Source: Phytohabitans flavus (GTDB taxonomy: Bacteria; Actinomycetota; Actinomycetes; Mycobacteriales; Micromonosporaceae). Taken from it: a DNA stretch of 64,000 nucleotides. Position 1 is the first letter of the stretch, and each line of letters begins with the position of its first letter. This document shows positions 1 to 9,280 of this stretch, piece by piece. Under the pieces are notes generated by a model. The model saw only the letters and a program-made list of their open reading frames with translations. It did not search any database and was not told the origin of the DNA. A program made the position numbers and the translations under genes. The stretch covers positions 1,906,001 to 1,970,000 of the forward strand of contig NZ_AP022870.1 of NCBI RefSeq assembly GCF_011764545.1, given 5' to 3'.

Positions 1-79
1 CGGGTCCGTCGCGCGGGGGACCTCGACGATCGATCCCACGTCGGAGGCGCCGGCGGTCCGGCCTGCCTAGCGTCGAGAC

Positions 80-973
80 ATGACACAGTTGCTGCGTCTC
101 GACGGGCTGAACCGGGCCTTCGGCGAGCGGCAGGCGCTCAAGGACGTCACGTTCGACGTGGCGCCGGGACGGCTGACCGGCTTTGTGGGCGCCAACGGCG
201 CCGGCAAAACCACCACCATGCGGATCATCCTCGGCGTGCTCGCCGCCGACTCCGGCACGGTGACCTGGGGCGGCGCCCCGCTCACCCGGGCCGACCGGCG
301 GCGCTTCGGCTACATGCCGGAGGAGCGCGGCCTCTACCCCAAAATGACGATCCGGGAACAGCTGACCTACTTCGGCCGGCTGCACGGCCTCGACGCCGGC
401 GCGGTCGCGCGGAACATCACCAGCCTGCTCGACCGGCTGGGGATCGGCGAGCGGGCCGACGAGCAACTGGAGAAGCTGTCGCTGGGCAACCAGCAGCGTG
501 CCCAGATCGCGGCCGCGCTGGTGCACCAGCCGCAACTGCTGGTCCTCGACGAGCCGTTCTCCGGCCTCGACCCGATCGCCGTGGACACCGTCGTGGCCGT
601 GCTGCGCGAGCAGACCGCACGCGGCGTACCGGTGCTGTTCTCCAGCCATCAGCTCGACGTGGTCGAGCGCCTCTGCGACGACCTGGTCATCATCGGCGAC
701 GGCGCCATCCTCACCGCCGGCCGCCGTGACGAACTCCGCGCGGCGTACGCCCTGCCCAGGTACGAAATCCGGGTCGACGGCGACGCCGGGTGGCTGCGTG
801 ACCAGCCCGGCGTGACCATGATCGACCTCGACGGGCCGCGCGCGGTCTTCGACCTAGACACCGGGGTCGAGGAGCAGTCCGTGTTGCGGGCGGCGCTCAA
901 CCGTGGACCGGTGCGCGCGTTCACCCCCGTCGCCCCGACGCTGGCCGAGATCTTCCGGGAGGTTGCCCGATGA
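80..973 (+). CDS. ABC transporter ATP-binding protein (ABC-2/NatA type)
   Basis: Cytoplasmic ATPase of a two-component ABC exporter. The 297-residue protein has Walker A GANGAGKTTT near residue 40, a signature-like LSLGNQQR near 139 (N replaces the usual GG), Walker B LLVLDEPFSGLDP, and a switch histidine in FSSHQLD. A C-terminal extension of about 80 residues follows the nucleotide-binding domain, as in DrrA/NatA-type proteins. The downstream permease overlaps the stop by 4 nt (ATGA), so the two are translationally coupled. The substrate cannot be read from sequence; NatAB-like pairs export Na+ or drugs. The start is the ATG following a region without an obvious strong ribosome site. Confidence 0.93.
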   Translation: MTQLLRLDGLNRAFGERQALKDVTFDVAPGRLTGFVGANGAGKTTTMRIILGVLAADSGTVTWGGAPLTRADRRRFGYMPEERGLYPKMTIREQLTYFGRLHGLDAGAVARNITSLLDRLGIGERADEQLEKLSLGNQQRAQIAAALVHQPQLLVLDEPFSGLDPIAVDTVVAVLREQTARGVPVLFSSHQLDVVERLCDDLVIIGDGAILTAGRRDELRAAYALPRYEIRVDGDAGWLRDQPGVTMIDLDGPRAVFDLDTGVEEQSVLRAALNRGPVRAFTPVAPTLAEIFREVAR

Positions 974-2046
974 CCACGTTCGACACCGTCCGCCTGGTCG
1001 CCGCCCGGGAGATCCGGGTCAAGCTGCGCGACAAGACGTTCCTCTGGAGTACGGCGATCTTCCTGCTCATCGTGGTCGCCTCGACGGTGCTGCCCGGGTT
1101 CCTCGGCGGTGGCGCGTCGTCGGTGGCCACCGCCCCCGGCCCGGCCGCGACCGCGCTGGCCGACGCCGGCCTCGACGTCCGTACCGTCCCCGACGACGCC
1201 GCGGCCGAGCGGCTCGTCCGCGACGGCGATGTCGACGCGGCCGTGGTCGCCGGCCCACGGGTACTGGCCATGGACGACGCGCCCTCCGACGTCGTGAACG
1301 CGCTCAGCGCGCAACCGCCCGTCGAGTTGCTCGACCCGAACGCCGTCGACCAGACACTCGCGTTCCTCGTCCCGTACGCGTTCGCGTTCGTCTTCTTCAT
1401 CACCTCGCTGACGTTCGGCCTCCAGATCGCCCAGAGCGTCACCGAGGAGAAGCAGACCCGCGTGGTGGAGATCCTCGTCGCGACCATCCCGGTGCGCGCG
1501 CTGCTGGCCGGCAAGGTGATCGGCGGCGCCGTGCTCGCGTTCGGGCAGATCGCGCTGATCACGGCGGTGGGCATCGTCGGCGCCCGGCTGGGCGGAGCGC
1601 CGGACAACGTACTGTCGCTGCTCGGCCCTGCGATCGGGTGGTTCATCCCGTTCTTCATCGTCGGCTTCGTCATGCTGGCGGCGCTGTGGGCGGCCGTCGG
1701 CGCGCTGGTCAACCGCCAGGAGGACATCGCCGGCCCGTCGATGCCCATCCAGCTGGCGATGATGCTGCCGTTCGTCGCGGTCATCGCCCTCCAGGACAAC
1801 CCGGTGGCGATAAAGCTTCTGTCGTACCTGCCGGTGTCCTCGCCGACGGCGATGCCGGCCCGGCTGTTCGCCGGGGAGGCCGCCGGCTGGGAGCCGCTGC
1901 TGTCCCTCGCGATCCTGGCCCTCACCGCGGCCGCGATGGTGTTCGTGGGGGCCCGAATCTACGAGGGCTCGCTGCTGCGCACCAACGGTCGCACGAAGAT
2001 GGCGACGGCCTGGCGGGACCGCGAGGCGGCCCGGCTGGCCAGCTGA
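970..2046 (+). CDS. ABC-2 type transporter permease (NatB-like)
   Basis: Membrane partner of the preceding ATPase, 358 residues. It shows the NatB/ABC2_membrane_3 layout: one N-terminal membrane helix (about residues 25-45), an extracytoplasmic segment of about 90 residues, then a cluster of about five hydrophobic helices from residue 135 to 335. The conserved stretch VTEEKQTRVVEIL follows the second helix and is typical of the family. ATGA overlap with the ATPase indicates an operon. It ends 10 nt before the stop of the convergent NB-ARC/WD40 gene. Exporter polarity is inferred from family; substrate unknown. Confidence 0.9.
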   Translation: MTTFDTVRLVAAREIRVKLRDKTFLWSTAIFLLIVVASTVLPGFLGGGASSVATAPGPAATALADAGLDVRTVPDDAAAERLVRDGDVDAAVVAGPRVLAMDDAPSDVVNALSAQPPVELLDPNAVDQTLAFLVPYAFAFVFFITSLTFGLQIAQSVTEEKQTRVVEILVATIPVRALLAGKVIGGAVLAFGQIALITAVGIVGARLGGAPDNVLSLLGPAIGWFIPFFIVGFVMLAALWAAVGALVNRQEDIAGPSMPIQLAMMLPFVAVIALQDNPVAIKLLSYLPVSSPTAMPARLFAGEAAGWEPLLSLAILALTAAAMVFVGARIYEGSLLRTNGRTKMATAWRDREAARLAS

Positions 2047-2056
2047 CCACGGACCG

Positions 2057-5000
2057 TTAGGGGCGGAACGTGAGTTCGTACAGGCCTCCGTCGCCGCCGA
2101 CGGTGAGGTGCTGGCCGTGCGGGTTCCATGAACAGGCTGTTACCGGTTGTTCGACGCGCATCATTGCTTGGGCTTTGCCGGTGGCCGCGTCCCAGATTCG
2201 CACTGTGCGGTCGTTGCCGGTGGTGGCGAGGTGGGCGCTGTTCGGCGAGGCGGCTAGGGCGTTGACGGACCCGGTGTGACCGGTCAGGACGGCCCGTGGG
2301 CTGCCCGTGGCGGCGCTCCAAACGTGCACCGCGTTGTCGCCGTTGGTGGTCGCGAGCCAGCTTCCGTCAGGTGCGATGATCGCGTTCTTCAGGTGTCGTT
2401 GGCGGCTTGCCAGCTGCGTGTGTTGCCTGCCGGTCCGGGAGGACCAGGTGCGTACGGAACCGTCCTCGCCAGCTGTGGCCAGCCAGGTCCCGTCCGGTGC
2501 GACCACTAGCCGGCGTATGCGGCCGGTGGCCCGGTCCAGGGCGGCACGCCTCCGGCCGGTGGCTATGTCCCAGATCCGGACCGCGCCGTCGGTGTCCGCG
2601 ACGGCGAGCCAGGTGCCGTCGGGGGCAGGGGCGGCCACAGTGGGCGAGCTGGGGCCATAAAACATCGTGAGCCGGTGGCCGGTGACGGCGTCCACGACAT
2701 GGATCGTCCCGTCATAGTTGGCGATCGCGACCCACTTCCCCGCGGCTGAGATTGCTGCGACACGATGCCAGTCGATGCGGCCGTACGCGGTCAGCGGCTG
2801 GCGTGCGCCGGCGATCCACAGGCGTGCGAATCCCTCGCCGCTGGCGGTCACTACCCAGGTGCCATCCTTGGCGGTTGCCACCGTGCGGGCGGAGTCGAGG
2901 TGGCCGGTGGCGATGATCCGTGGGTGACTGCCGCGGCGATGATCCAGGATTCGGACTTCGCCGTCGGTCGAGGCGGTGACGAGCCAAGTGCCGTCTGGGG
3001 CGATGATCACCGCATTGACCCGCCGCATTCGCCCGGTCAGCTTGACGGGTTGTTGTGCGGTGTTGGTGGTATCCCACAGTCGCACCGATCCGTCGTCGCT
3101 TGCGGTGGCGAGCCAGGTGCCGTCGGAGGCGATAGCGATCGCATTCACTCTCGCGGTGTGGCCGAGCAGGGTGGCGCGCTGCTGAGCTTTCGCCGCGTCC
3201 CAGGTCCGCACAGCGCCGTCGTCGCTGGCGGTGGCCAACCATGTCCCGTCCGGGGCGATGGCTACCGCCCGTACCCTGTCGGTGTAGCCGGTGAGCGTGA
3301 AGCGTCGCCTGCCCGTGCCAGCGTCCCAGACTCTTACGGTTCGGTCGTCGCTTGCGGTGACAAGCCAGGTGCCGTCGGGCGCGATCGCCACCGAGTGCAC
3401 CCGCCCGGTATGGCCGGCCAAGGTGCCGCGTCGCCGACCGGTCGCCGCGTCCCAGGTGCGGACGGCGCCGTCGTCGCTGGTGGTGACGAGCCAGGTGCCG
3501 TCGGGGGCGATCGCCACCGCGCAAATCCACCCCACATGGCCGGGGATGAAGAAGCGACGCTGCCCAGTGCGAATGTCCAGGACCAACAGCAGGTCACGGG
3601 TGGCGGTGGCCAGCCAGGTGCCGTCGGGAGCAATCGCGAGCACGTTTGCTCGTGCGGTGCGCTTTGCCACCAATGCTCGCTGTCGGCCGGTGCTGGTGTC
3701 CCATGTCCGGACGGTCTGGTCGGCGCCGGCGGTGGCGAGCCAGGTGCCGTCGGGAGACATCGCCAGCGCGTTGATGCGGCCGGTGTGGCCGGTCAGCGTG
3801 GAGCGGTGCTCGCCGGTGACAGCGTCGAGGATACGTACCGTGTTGCCGGCGGCGACCGCGAGCCACGCACCGTCTGGGGCGATCGCGAGCGTCTTGATCG
3901 GACCGGCGTGGCTGATGAGGGTACGTCGCAGTGCCGGGTCGGCAAGGTCGGGAAGTGGCGTCCGGGTAACGAGGGTTCCGCTCGGTCGACCAGGCAGCAG
4001 CCCGCTTATCTGGCCGCCCCATTCAGGGTCGTGTCCGATCCGGCTGTACAGGATGTCGATGCGCGAGTGCGCTGGTTCGGTGGGTTCGAGCAGGTGCGCG
4101 GTTTGGCCGAGCAGCCGCCTCAGCCGCGCGGTCCGCGCGGTGTCGATCAAGGTTAGGTCGGCGTATGGCGCGGTCGGCCCGGACTGCTCGATGCGATGAC
4201 CGACCCAACGCAGGTCTGTGGCCATCGCCTCGGCCTCCGCGCTCCGCTCCGCGGCGAGGAGATGTTCGATCAAATGATCAGAGAGGTATCTCGCGGAGTC
4301 GGGCAGGTCCCACCAGGTGTGGATCGTCCTCGATCCGGCGTCGAGCGATCCGGACTCGAGCGATTCCGCCGGTGCGACCACTGGTAGTCCTGTGGCGACC
4401 GCTTCCAAAAACGTGCGGTGCAGGGCGGCGAGGCGGGCTTGGCCGAGCTCACCCTGTAGGTGTTCGCGTAGGACGTCGTGCAGGCTGATGGTGCCGCCGT
4501 CGTCGGTTGGGGTGAGCGTCAGTAGCGCCAGATCGGCGAGCCGAACGCATAGCACGTCGGTAGCCAGCGGATCCAAGCCACCGGTGCCCTGCCATAGCTT
4601 GTGAACGAGCCATACGGGCACCGTCTCGTCCTCGGCGAAGATCGCTAGCTCGGCGAAGCGCTCGCGTTCCGCTGACGTGAGAATCCCGGTGCTCGCCTCG
4701 ATCGTCGCGGCGATCGCTTCCTTGCGCTGCCCCGGATCGGCGACGTCCAGCTCACGGCCGGCCGCCCCGGTCAGTTCGTCAACCTCGAAGGCGCCGCCGA
4801 GACGAAGTCTGGTCAGCAACGCCTCGGCCGCGGCGGTGGTCGTGGTACGCAGCCGCAGCTGGTCGAGCAGGATCTTGTTTACCAGCCGGAGCAGCAGCGG
4901 CCACCGCCCGGTCTCCACCAGCAGCCCCGCCTCTACCGGTGACGGCAGCGGTGGCATATCGGCGGTCAGGACCGCCCGAGCCTGCGCTTCCGACATCTGA

Positions 5001-5725
5001 TCCACCTTGACTGGTATTCCCTGCGCTCTGACGAGGGAAGGAACCCTGGTGGTCACCAGGCGGGCGCAGCGCCCGGCCATCGGAAAGGCGTCAAGCTGAT
5101 CCTCGAACCACACATCGTCGAGGATGATCAACCGGCGCGAGCCCAAGGCCAGCACCGCCGCGAGATGCTCTGCTGCCTGGCGCAGGTCGGTGAACGACTC
5201 GGCCCGGCCCGGGTTCACCTGCCGGACGAGATCGTTGACCCTGGTCACGAGCGCGCCCTTACGAACGTCGCGACCCAGCGTCACCCAATACACGCGGCCC
5301 CGAAACCGGCGCAACACCCGCCGATCCGCCCGAACCAACTTCGCCACCGTGGTCTTGCCGAACCCACCGGCGCCGTGGACCGCCGTCGTGATCCCCACGG
5401 TCCCGCCGTCCCCGCGTCGCAGGGCGGCAACGATCTGATCCACCTCGACCGGGCGATCCACTACCCACGACTCCGGACGCTGCGCCACCGGCACCAGCGA
5501 CACCAGCCCGCGCTCGTACCGGTGCTGCGCCCACCACACCAACAGGCCCGAGGCAGCCACCGCCACCGTGGACCCGGCCAACCACCACAACGGCCGCGAC
5601 TGCACCATCGGCAGCCACCGGCTGCCCCCGACGCTGGCGACGTTTACCGCTACCGCCGCCACGGCCGCGGCGACTGCTGCGACAAGACCCGCGACGACGA
5701 GGAACGCGAAACGCCACCACCGCAC
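2057..5725 (-). CDS. Membrane-anchored NB-ARC ATPase with C-terminal WD40 repeats (STAND family)
   Basis: A 1222-residue signal-transduction ATPase. Two hydrophobic segments (about 7-30 and 47-66) suggest membrane anchoring. The NB-ARC module follows: P-loop GAGGFGKTT near 117-125, Walker B/kinase-2 LIILDDVW, sensor LVTTR, a GxP-like WPLLLRL and an MHD-like LHD. A helical linker leads to 14 complete WD40 repeats plus a partial one, most containing APDGTWLATA and RTWDAATG-like blades, enough for two seven-bladed propellers. STAND proteins oligomerise after a ligand is sensed by the repeats; in bacteria many serve in immunity or developmental control. No enzymatic effector domain is seen, so the short N-terminal membrane part may itself be the output, which is inference. 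Convergent with the ABC pair. Confidence 0.9.
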   Translation of the reverse strand: MRWWRFAFLVVAGLVAAVAAAVAAVAVNVASVGGSRWLPMVQSRPLWWLAGSTVAVAASGLLVWWAQHRYERGLVSLVPVAQRPESWVVDRPVEVDQIVAALRRGDGGTVGITTAVHGAGGFGKTTVAKLVRADRRVLRRFRGRVYWVTLGRDVRKGALVTRVNDLVRQVNPGRAESFTDLRQAAEHLAAVLALGSRRLIILDDVWFEDQLDAFPMAGRCARLVTTRVPSLVRAQGIPVKVDQMSEAQARAVLTADMPPLPSPVEAGLLVETGRWPLLLRLVNKILLDQLRLRTTTTAAAEALLTRLRLGGAFEVDELTGAAGRELDVADPGQRKEAIAATIEASTGILTSAERERFAELAIFAEDETVPVWLVHKLWQGTGGLDPLATDVLCVRLADLALLTLTPTDDGGTISLHDVLREHLQGELGQARLAALHRTFLEAVATGLPVVAPAESLESGSLDAGSRTIHTWWDLPDSARYLSDHLIEHLLAAERSAEAEAMATDLRWVGHRIEQSGPTAPYADLTLIDTARTARLRRLLGQTAHLLEPTEPAHSRIDILYSRIGHDPEWGGQISGLLPGRPSGTLVTRTPLPDLADPALRRTLISHAGPIKTLAIAPDGAWLAVAAGNTVRILDAVTGEHRSTLTGHTGRINALAMSPDGTWLATAGADQTVRTWDTSTGRQRALVAKRTARANVLAIAPDGTWLATATRDLLLVLDIRTGQRRFFIPGHVGWICAVAIAPDGTWLVTTSDDGAVRTWDAATGRRRGTLAGHTGRVHSVAIAPDGTWLVTASDDRTVRVWDAGTGRRRFTLTGYTDRVRAVAIAPDGTWLATASDDGAVRTWDAAKAQQRATLLGHTARVNAIAIASDGTWLATASDDGSVRLWDTTNTAQQPVKLTGRMRRVNAVIIAPDGTWLVTASTDGEVRILDHRRGSHPRIIATGHLDSARTVATAKDGTWVVTASGEGFARLWIAGARQPLTAYGRIDWHRVAAISAAGKWVAIANYDGTIHVVDAVTGHRLTMFYGPSSPTVAAPAPDGTWLAVADTDGAVRIWDIATGRRRAALDRATGRIRRLVVAPDGTWLATAGEDGSVRTWSSRTGRQHTQLASRQRHLKNAIIAPDGSWLATTNGDNAVHVWSAATGSPRAVLTGHTGSVNALAASPNSAHLATTGNDRTVRIWDAATGKAQAMMRVEQPVTACSWNPHGQHLTVGGDGGLYELTFRP

Positions 5726-5959
5726 GACCGCACCGCCCCTCGCCGCAGGCTACCTATCCAAACCGATCAGCCACCGCCAGTCATCACCCGTGCCGACACA
5801 GTAGACAAACAACTCCACGCCAACCTGGCTCACTGATCACATGCGTCCCCATCCGGTGGCCGTCACGGTGGCCGTCCCCGCGCCCAGGTGACCGCCGGTC
5901 CTGTCGGCATCGCCGTGCCCGGCCTGGCAGGCTGGCGGGTAGCCGGGGCAGGAGGTGCG
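5726..5959. other. Divergent promoter region between STAND gene and response regulator
   Basis: Gene-free 234 bp that must carry promoters for both flanking genes. A canonical ribosome site GGAGGTG lies at 5951-5957 ahead of the regulator ATG. I see no convincing -35/-10 pair or inverted repeat. Confidence 0.4.
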
Positions 5960-6637
5960 ATGCGGGTACTCGTGGTCGAGGACGAGGTCAGCCTGGCCGA
6001 GACCGTGCGTGAGGGTCTGGTGGGGGAGGGCTTCGCGGTCGACGTCGTGCACACCGGGCCGGACGGGCTGTGGGCGGCGACCGAGCATCCGTACGACGTG
6101 GTGGTGCTCGACCTCATGTTGCCCGGCCTGAGCGGCTACGAGGTCTGCCGCCGCCTGCGTGACCGCAAGGTGTGGACGCCGGTGCTGATGCTGACCGCGA
6201 AGGACGGCGAGTACGACCAGGCCGACGCGCTCGACCTGGGCGCCGACGACTACCTGATCAAGCCGTTCTCGTTCGTGGTGCTGGTCGCTCGGCTGCGCGC
6301 GCTGGCCCGGCGCGGCGCCCCGGAGCGTCCGGCCGTGCTGACCGCCGGCGACCTGGTCGTCGACCCGGCACGGCGGCAGGTCACCCGGTCCGGCCGGGAC
6401 GTGAAGGTGACCGCGCGGGAGTTCGCGCTGCTGGAGCTGCTGATGCGGCACCGTGGCGACGTGGTGTCCAAGCGGTCGATCATCGACAACGTGTGGGACA
6501 TGAACTTCGACGGCGACCCCAACATCGTCGAGGTCTACGTCAGCTACCTGCGCAAGAAGATCGACCAGCCGTTCGGCCGGACCGCGATCCAGACCGTACG
6601 CGGCGCTGGCTACCGCCTCGCCCCCGACGGCGGCTGA
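5960..6637 (+). CDS. OmpR/PhoB-family response regulator
   Basis: 225-residue two-component DNA-binding regulator. The receiver domain (1-120) begins MRVLVVEDEVSLAETV with the acidic pair, carries the phospho-acceptor Asp in VVVLDLMLPG, a conserved Thr in LTAKD and Lys in IKPFSF. The C-terminal winged helix (about 128-222) ends TVRGAGYRL, the classic OmpR wing. The start at 5960 is chosen over an upstream in-frame start at 5888 because of GGAGGTG at 5951-5957 and because the receiver fold begins there. Its likely partner kinase is the next gene on the opposite strand, tail to tail with a 4-nt gap, an unusual arrangement. Confidence 0.93.
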   Translation: MRVLVVEDEVSLAETVREGLVGEGFAVDVVHTGPDGLWAATEHPYDVVVLDLMLPGLSGYEVCRRLRDRKVWTPVLMLTAKDGEYDQADALDLGADDYLIKPFSFVVLVARLRALARRGAPERPAVLTAGDLVVDPARRQVTRSGRDVKVTAREFALLELLMRHRGDVVSKRSIIDNVWDMNFDGDPNIVEVYVSYLRKKIDQPFGRTAIQTVRGAGYRLAPDGG

Positions 6638-6641
6638 CCAT

Positions 6642-8048
6642 CTACCTGGTGTGATCGGCTTCGGCGGCCGGTAGCGGTAGCCGGATCTGGAGCACCGCCC
6701 CGCCGCCGTGGTCGAGGCCGGGCACCTCGCCGGTCACGGTGATGTCACCGCCGTGCGCGGTCACGATCTCCCGCGCGATCGGTAGGCCGAGCCCGGAGCC
6801 GCCGTCGCCGCGGGTGCGGGCGTCGTCGAGGCGTACGAACCGGTCGAAGATCCGCTGCCGCTGTGCGGGCGGTACCCCCGGGCCGTCATCGCCGACGAGG
6901 AGGTAGGCCGAACCGCGCGCGGCTCGTACCACGATCGTGATGCGGGAGCGGGCGTGGCGGGCGGCGTTGTCGACGATGTTGCGGACCGCCCGCTCGAGTT
7001 GGTGGGCGTCGGCGCCGATCCGCACCGGATCGATCCGGGCGTGCACCGCCAGGTGCGGGTGCTGGGCGATCAGGCGGTCCCGCTCGCGGTACGCGATGTC
7101 GTCCAGGTCCACGTCGGCCCGGCGCAGGGTGAGGCCGTGCTCGTCGACGCGGGCCAGCAGCAGCAGGTCGCCGACCAGCCGGCCGAGCCGCTCCGCCTCG
7201 CCCCGCATCCGTTGCAGCTGGGTGCGGTGCGCGGAGTCGGCGGCGAGCAGCAGGTCGAGGCCGACCTGGATGGTCGCCAGCGGGCTGCGCAGCTCGTGAC
7301 TGGCGTCGGCGACGAAGCGGCGCTGGGCGTCGGCGGCGGACTCGAGCCGGTCCAGCATCCCGTTCATCGTCTCGGCCAGGGCGGCCACCTCGTCCCGCGC
7401 AGCCGGCACCGGCACCCGGGCGTGCAGGTCCCGGCCGGTGATCGTGGCCACCCGGCGGCGGATCGACTCCACCGGCCGCAGCGACCGGCCCACGAACACG
7501 AACGTCGCCAGACCCACCACCAGCACCAGCAGCGGCATCCCGACCAGCAGGGACCGGGTCACGAGCTCGATGCTCTCGTTGATCGGCCGCCGCGACTGGG
7601 CGACCACCACGATCCGGTCGCCCCCGCTCGTGGCTACGCCTTGGGAGAGGATCCGGAACGGATCGTCGTCGCTGACCGGGATCGTCCGCTCCTCGAAGCG
7701 GCGCTGTCCCGGCGCGGGGCGTTGCGCGGTTATCGGCGGCACGGCGGCCAGCTCGGGCGAGGCGGCGATCACCGCGCCGGACGGGTCGAGGATCTGGATC
7801 AAGGCCTGGTCGTTCGGGTCCGGGCGGACCTCCTCGAGCGGGTCCTCGCCGGCCTGGAGCGCGACGGCGGCCTCGTCGGCGCGCAGGGCGGCCGCCGCGT
7901 CGACGTTGTCGGTGAGCGTCGACCTGGCGGTGGCCACGAAGATCAGGCCGGCGACCACGACGGCCACCGCGACAACGCACGCGGCGGCGAGCGCCGACCT
8001 CAGCCGTACCCCGCCCAGCCGCGACCACCACCTGGCCCGCTCTGCCAT
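6642..8048 (-). CDS. Sensor histidine kinase (HAMP-HisKA-HATPase)
   Basis: 468-residue membrane sensor kinase. A first transmembrane helix (about 17-42) and a second (about 170-192) flank an extracytoplasmic sensor of about 125 residues. HAMP follows, then the H box ADASHELRSPL with the phosphorylated His, N box NIVDNAARHA, G1 DDGPGVP, F box RIFDRFVRLDD and G2 GGSGLGL. The ATG at 8048 is preferred to an upstream TTG at 8069. It probably phosphorylates the response regulator encoded convergently next to it. It is divergent from the undecaprenyl-diphosphatase gene, so cell-envelope sensing is a reasonable guess but unproven. Confidence 0.92.
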   Translation of the reverse strand: MAERARWWSRLGGVRLRSALAAACVVAVAVVVAGLIFVATARSTLTDNVDAAAALRADEAAVALQAGEDPLEEVRPDPNDQALIQILDPSGAVIAASPELAAVPPITAQRPAPGQRRFEERTIPVSDDDPFRILSQGVATSGGDRIVVVAQSRRPINESIELVTRSLLVGMPLLVLVVGLATFVFVGRSLRPVESIRRRVATITGRDLHARVPVPAARDEVAALAETMNGMLDRLESAADAQRRFVADASHELRSPLATIQVGLDLLLAADSAHRTQLQRMRGEAERLGRLVGDLLLLARVDEHGLTLRRADVDLDDIAYRERDRLIAQHPHLAVHARIDPVRIGADAHQLERAVRNIVDNAARHARSRITIVVRAARGSAYLLVGDDGPGVPPAQRQRIFDRFVRLDDARTRGDGGSGLGLPIAREIVTAHGGDITVTGEVPGLDHGGGAVLQIRLPLPAAEADHTR

Positions 8049-8150
8049 AACCGCAGCGTAGAGCGGCAAACCTGAGGATTCGCTGGTGGAGACCGCCGCG
8101 CTTAAGGCTCCTCTCAGCTATCCCACGCCACCTTGTGACGATGCGGATAG

Positions 8151-9002
8151 GTGCGGGGTGAGGCTGTGCAGTGGTGGCAGACGATTGTCCTCGGCGTCGT
8201 CGAAGGCTTGACCGAGTTCCTTCCGGTGTCGTCGACCGGGCACCTGACGATCACCGAGAACCTGATGCACCTCAAGACCGACGACCTCGGAGTCACCGCG
8301 TACACGGCGATCATCCAGGTCGGGGCCATCGTCGCGGCCATCATCTACTTCTGGCGTGACATCGTCCGCATCGTCGTGGCGTTCGTGACCGGCCTGGCCA
8401 GCGCGGCCGGACGGGAGCAGCCCGCCTGGCGGCTGTCGGTCGCGGTGGTGCTCGGCTCCATCCCGATCGCCGTGGTGGGGCTGGCCGCCAAGAGCGTCAT
8501 CGAGTCCACGCTACGAAGCCTGTGGTGGGTCACGGCCGGGCTGCTGCTGTGGTCGCTGGTCATGGTGTTCGCCGAACGGGTCGCCCGCCAGGCGCGCAAG
8601 GAACGTGACGTCACCGGCAAAGACGGCATCGTCATCGGGCTGGTCCAGTGCGTCGCGCTGATCCCCGGTGTCTCCCGTTCCGGCGCCACCATCTCGGCCG
8701 GCCTGCTGCGCGGCCTCGACCGGGTGACCGCCACCCGGATGTCGTTCTTCCTCGGCATCCCCGCACTGACCGCGGCGGGCATCCTCGAAGCCTTCTCGGC
8801 CCGCGACGACGTGGCATCGACCGTCGGCTGGGGGCCGACCGCCCTTGGCGCGGTCGTCAGCTTCGTCGTCGCGTACGCCTCGATCGCCTGGCTGCTGCGC
8901 TACGTCTCCAGGCACTCGATCGTGGTGTTCGCCGGATACCGAGTCGCGCTCGGCCTGCTACTGGCGGCCGGGCTCGTCACCGGCGCGCTGTCCGCGACCT
9001 GA
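8151..9002 (+). CDS. uppP: Undecaprenyl-diphosphatase (bacitracin resistance protein family)
   Basis: Integral membrane phosphatase converting undecaprenyl diphosphate to the monophosphate, recycling the lipid carrier for peptidoglycan and other wall polymers; over-expression gives bacitracin resistance in known members. Up to 283 residues with the two signature motifs, GLTEFLPVSSTGHL (residues 19-32) and PGVSRSGATISAG (about 164-176), and about seven to eight hydrophobic helices. Start is either GTG 8151 or GTG 8166; the latter gives the family-typical N-terminus MQWWQTIVLG but its purine-rich GGTGAGG (8157-8163) lies only 2 nt away. Divergent from the histidine kinase. Confidence 0.95.
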   Translation: MRGEAVQWWQTIVLGVVEGLTEFLPVSSTGHLTITENLMHLKTDDLGVTAYTAIIQVGAIVAAIIYFWRDIVRIVVAFVTGLASAAGREQPAWRLSVAVVLGSIPIAVVGLAAKSVIESTLRSLWWVTAGLLLWSLVMVFAERVARQARKERDVTGKDGIVIGLVQCVALIPGVSRSGATISAGLLRGLDRVTATRMSFFLGIPALTAAGILEAFSARDDVASTVGWGPTALGAVVSFVVAYASIAWLLRYVSRHSIVVFAGYRVALGLLLAAGLVTGALSAT

Positions 9003-9099
9003 GCCAGCCACCCCACGTTCAAGGGCTCTTTCAGCCGCAGTCTGGGACGTTAAACGTCGGCAGGCTCTGACCAGGCAACACGCCAGCGCGCAAACCCTC

Positions 9100-9134
9100 G
9101 GTAGCCACAGTGGACAGTGTCCGCTGTGGCTACC
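9100..9134. terminator. Strong 35-nt hairpin downstream of uppP
   Basis: An almost perfect inverted repeat: left arm GGTAGCCACAGTGGACA, right arm TGTCCGCTGTGGCTACC, one mismatch and essentially no loop. It lies 98 nt after the uppP stop and 147 nt before the lipase start. There is no T tract. It could be a factor-independent-like terminator, an operator, or a short cruciform. Confidence 0.5.
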
Positions 9135-9161
9135 GGGCCGTTCGGCCGTCGGCGACGGGGG

Positions 9162-9194
9162 ATGGCGGGTCAATGGCGGGTCAACGGCGGGTTC
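9162..9194 (+). repeat. Three tandem 11-mers upstream of the lipase gene
   Basis: ATGGCGGGTCA occurs twice back to back (9162-9172, 9173-9183) and is followed by a degenerate third unit ACGGCGGGTTC (9184-9194). The array sits about 90 bp before the lipase start codon, where regulator half-sites could lie. Function unknown. Confidence 0.45.
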
Positions 9195-9280
9195 GCGACG
9201 TGTCGCCGGGAGCCGCCGGGCCCCGAGCATGGTGTCCGCGGGTCGTGCTGTCGACCCGTTGACATAGACAGGAGCGACGC

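Noticed and set aside
2100-3900. Tandem DNA repeat or CRISPR-like array
   Set aside because: The periodicity of about 126 bp is the coding of WD40 blades (APDGTWLATA...), with normal codon divergence.
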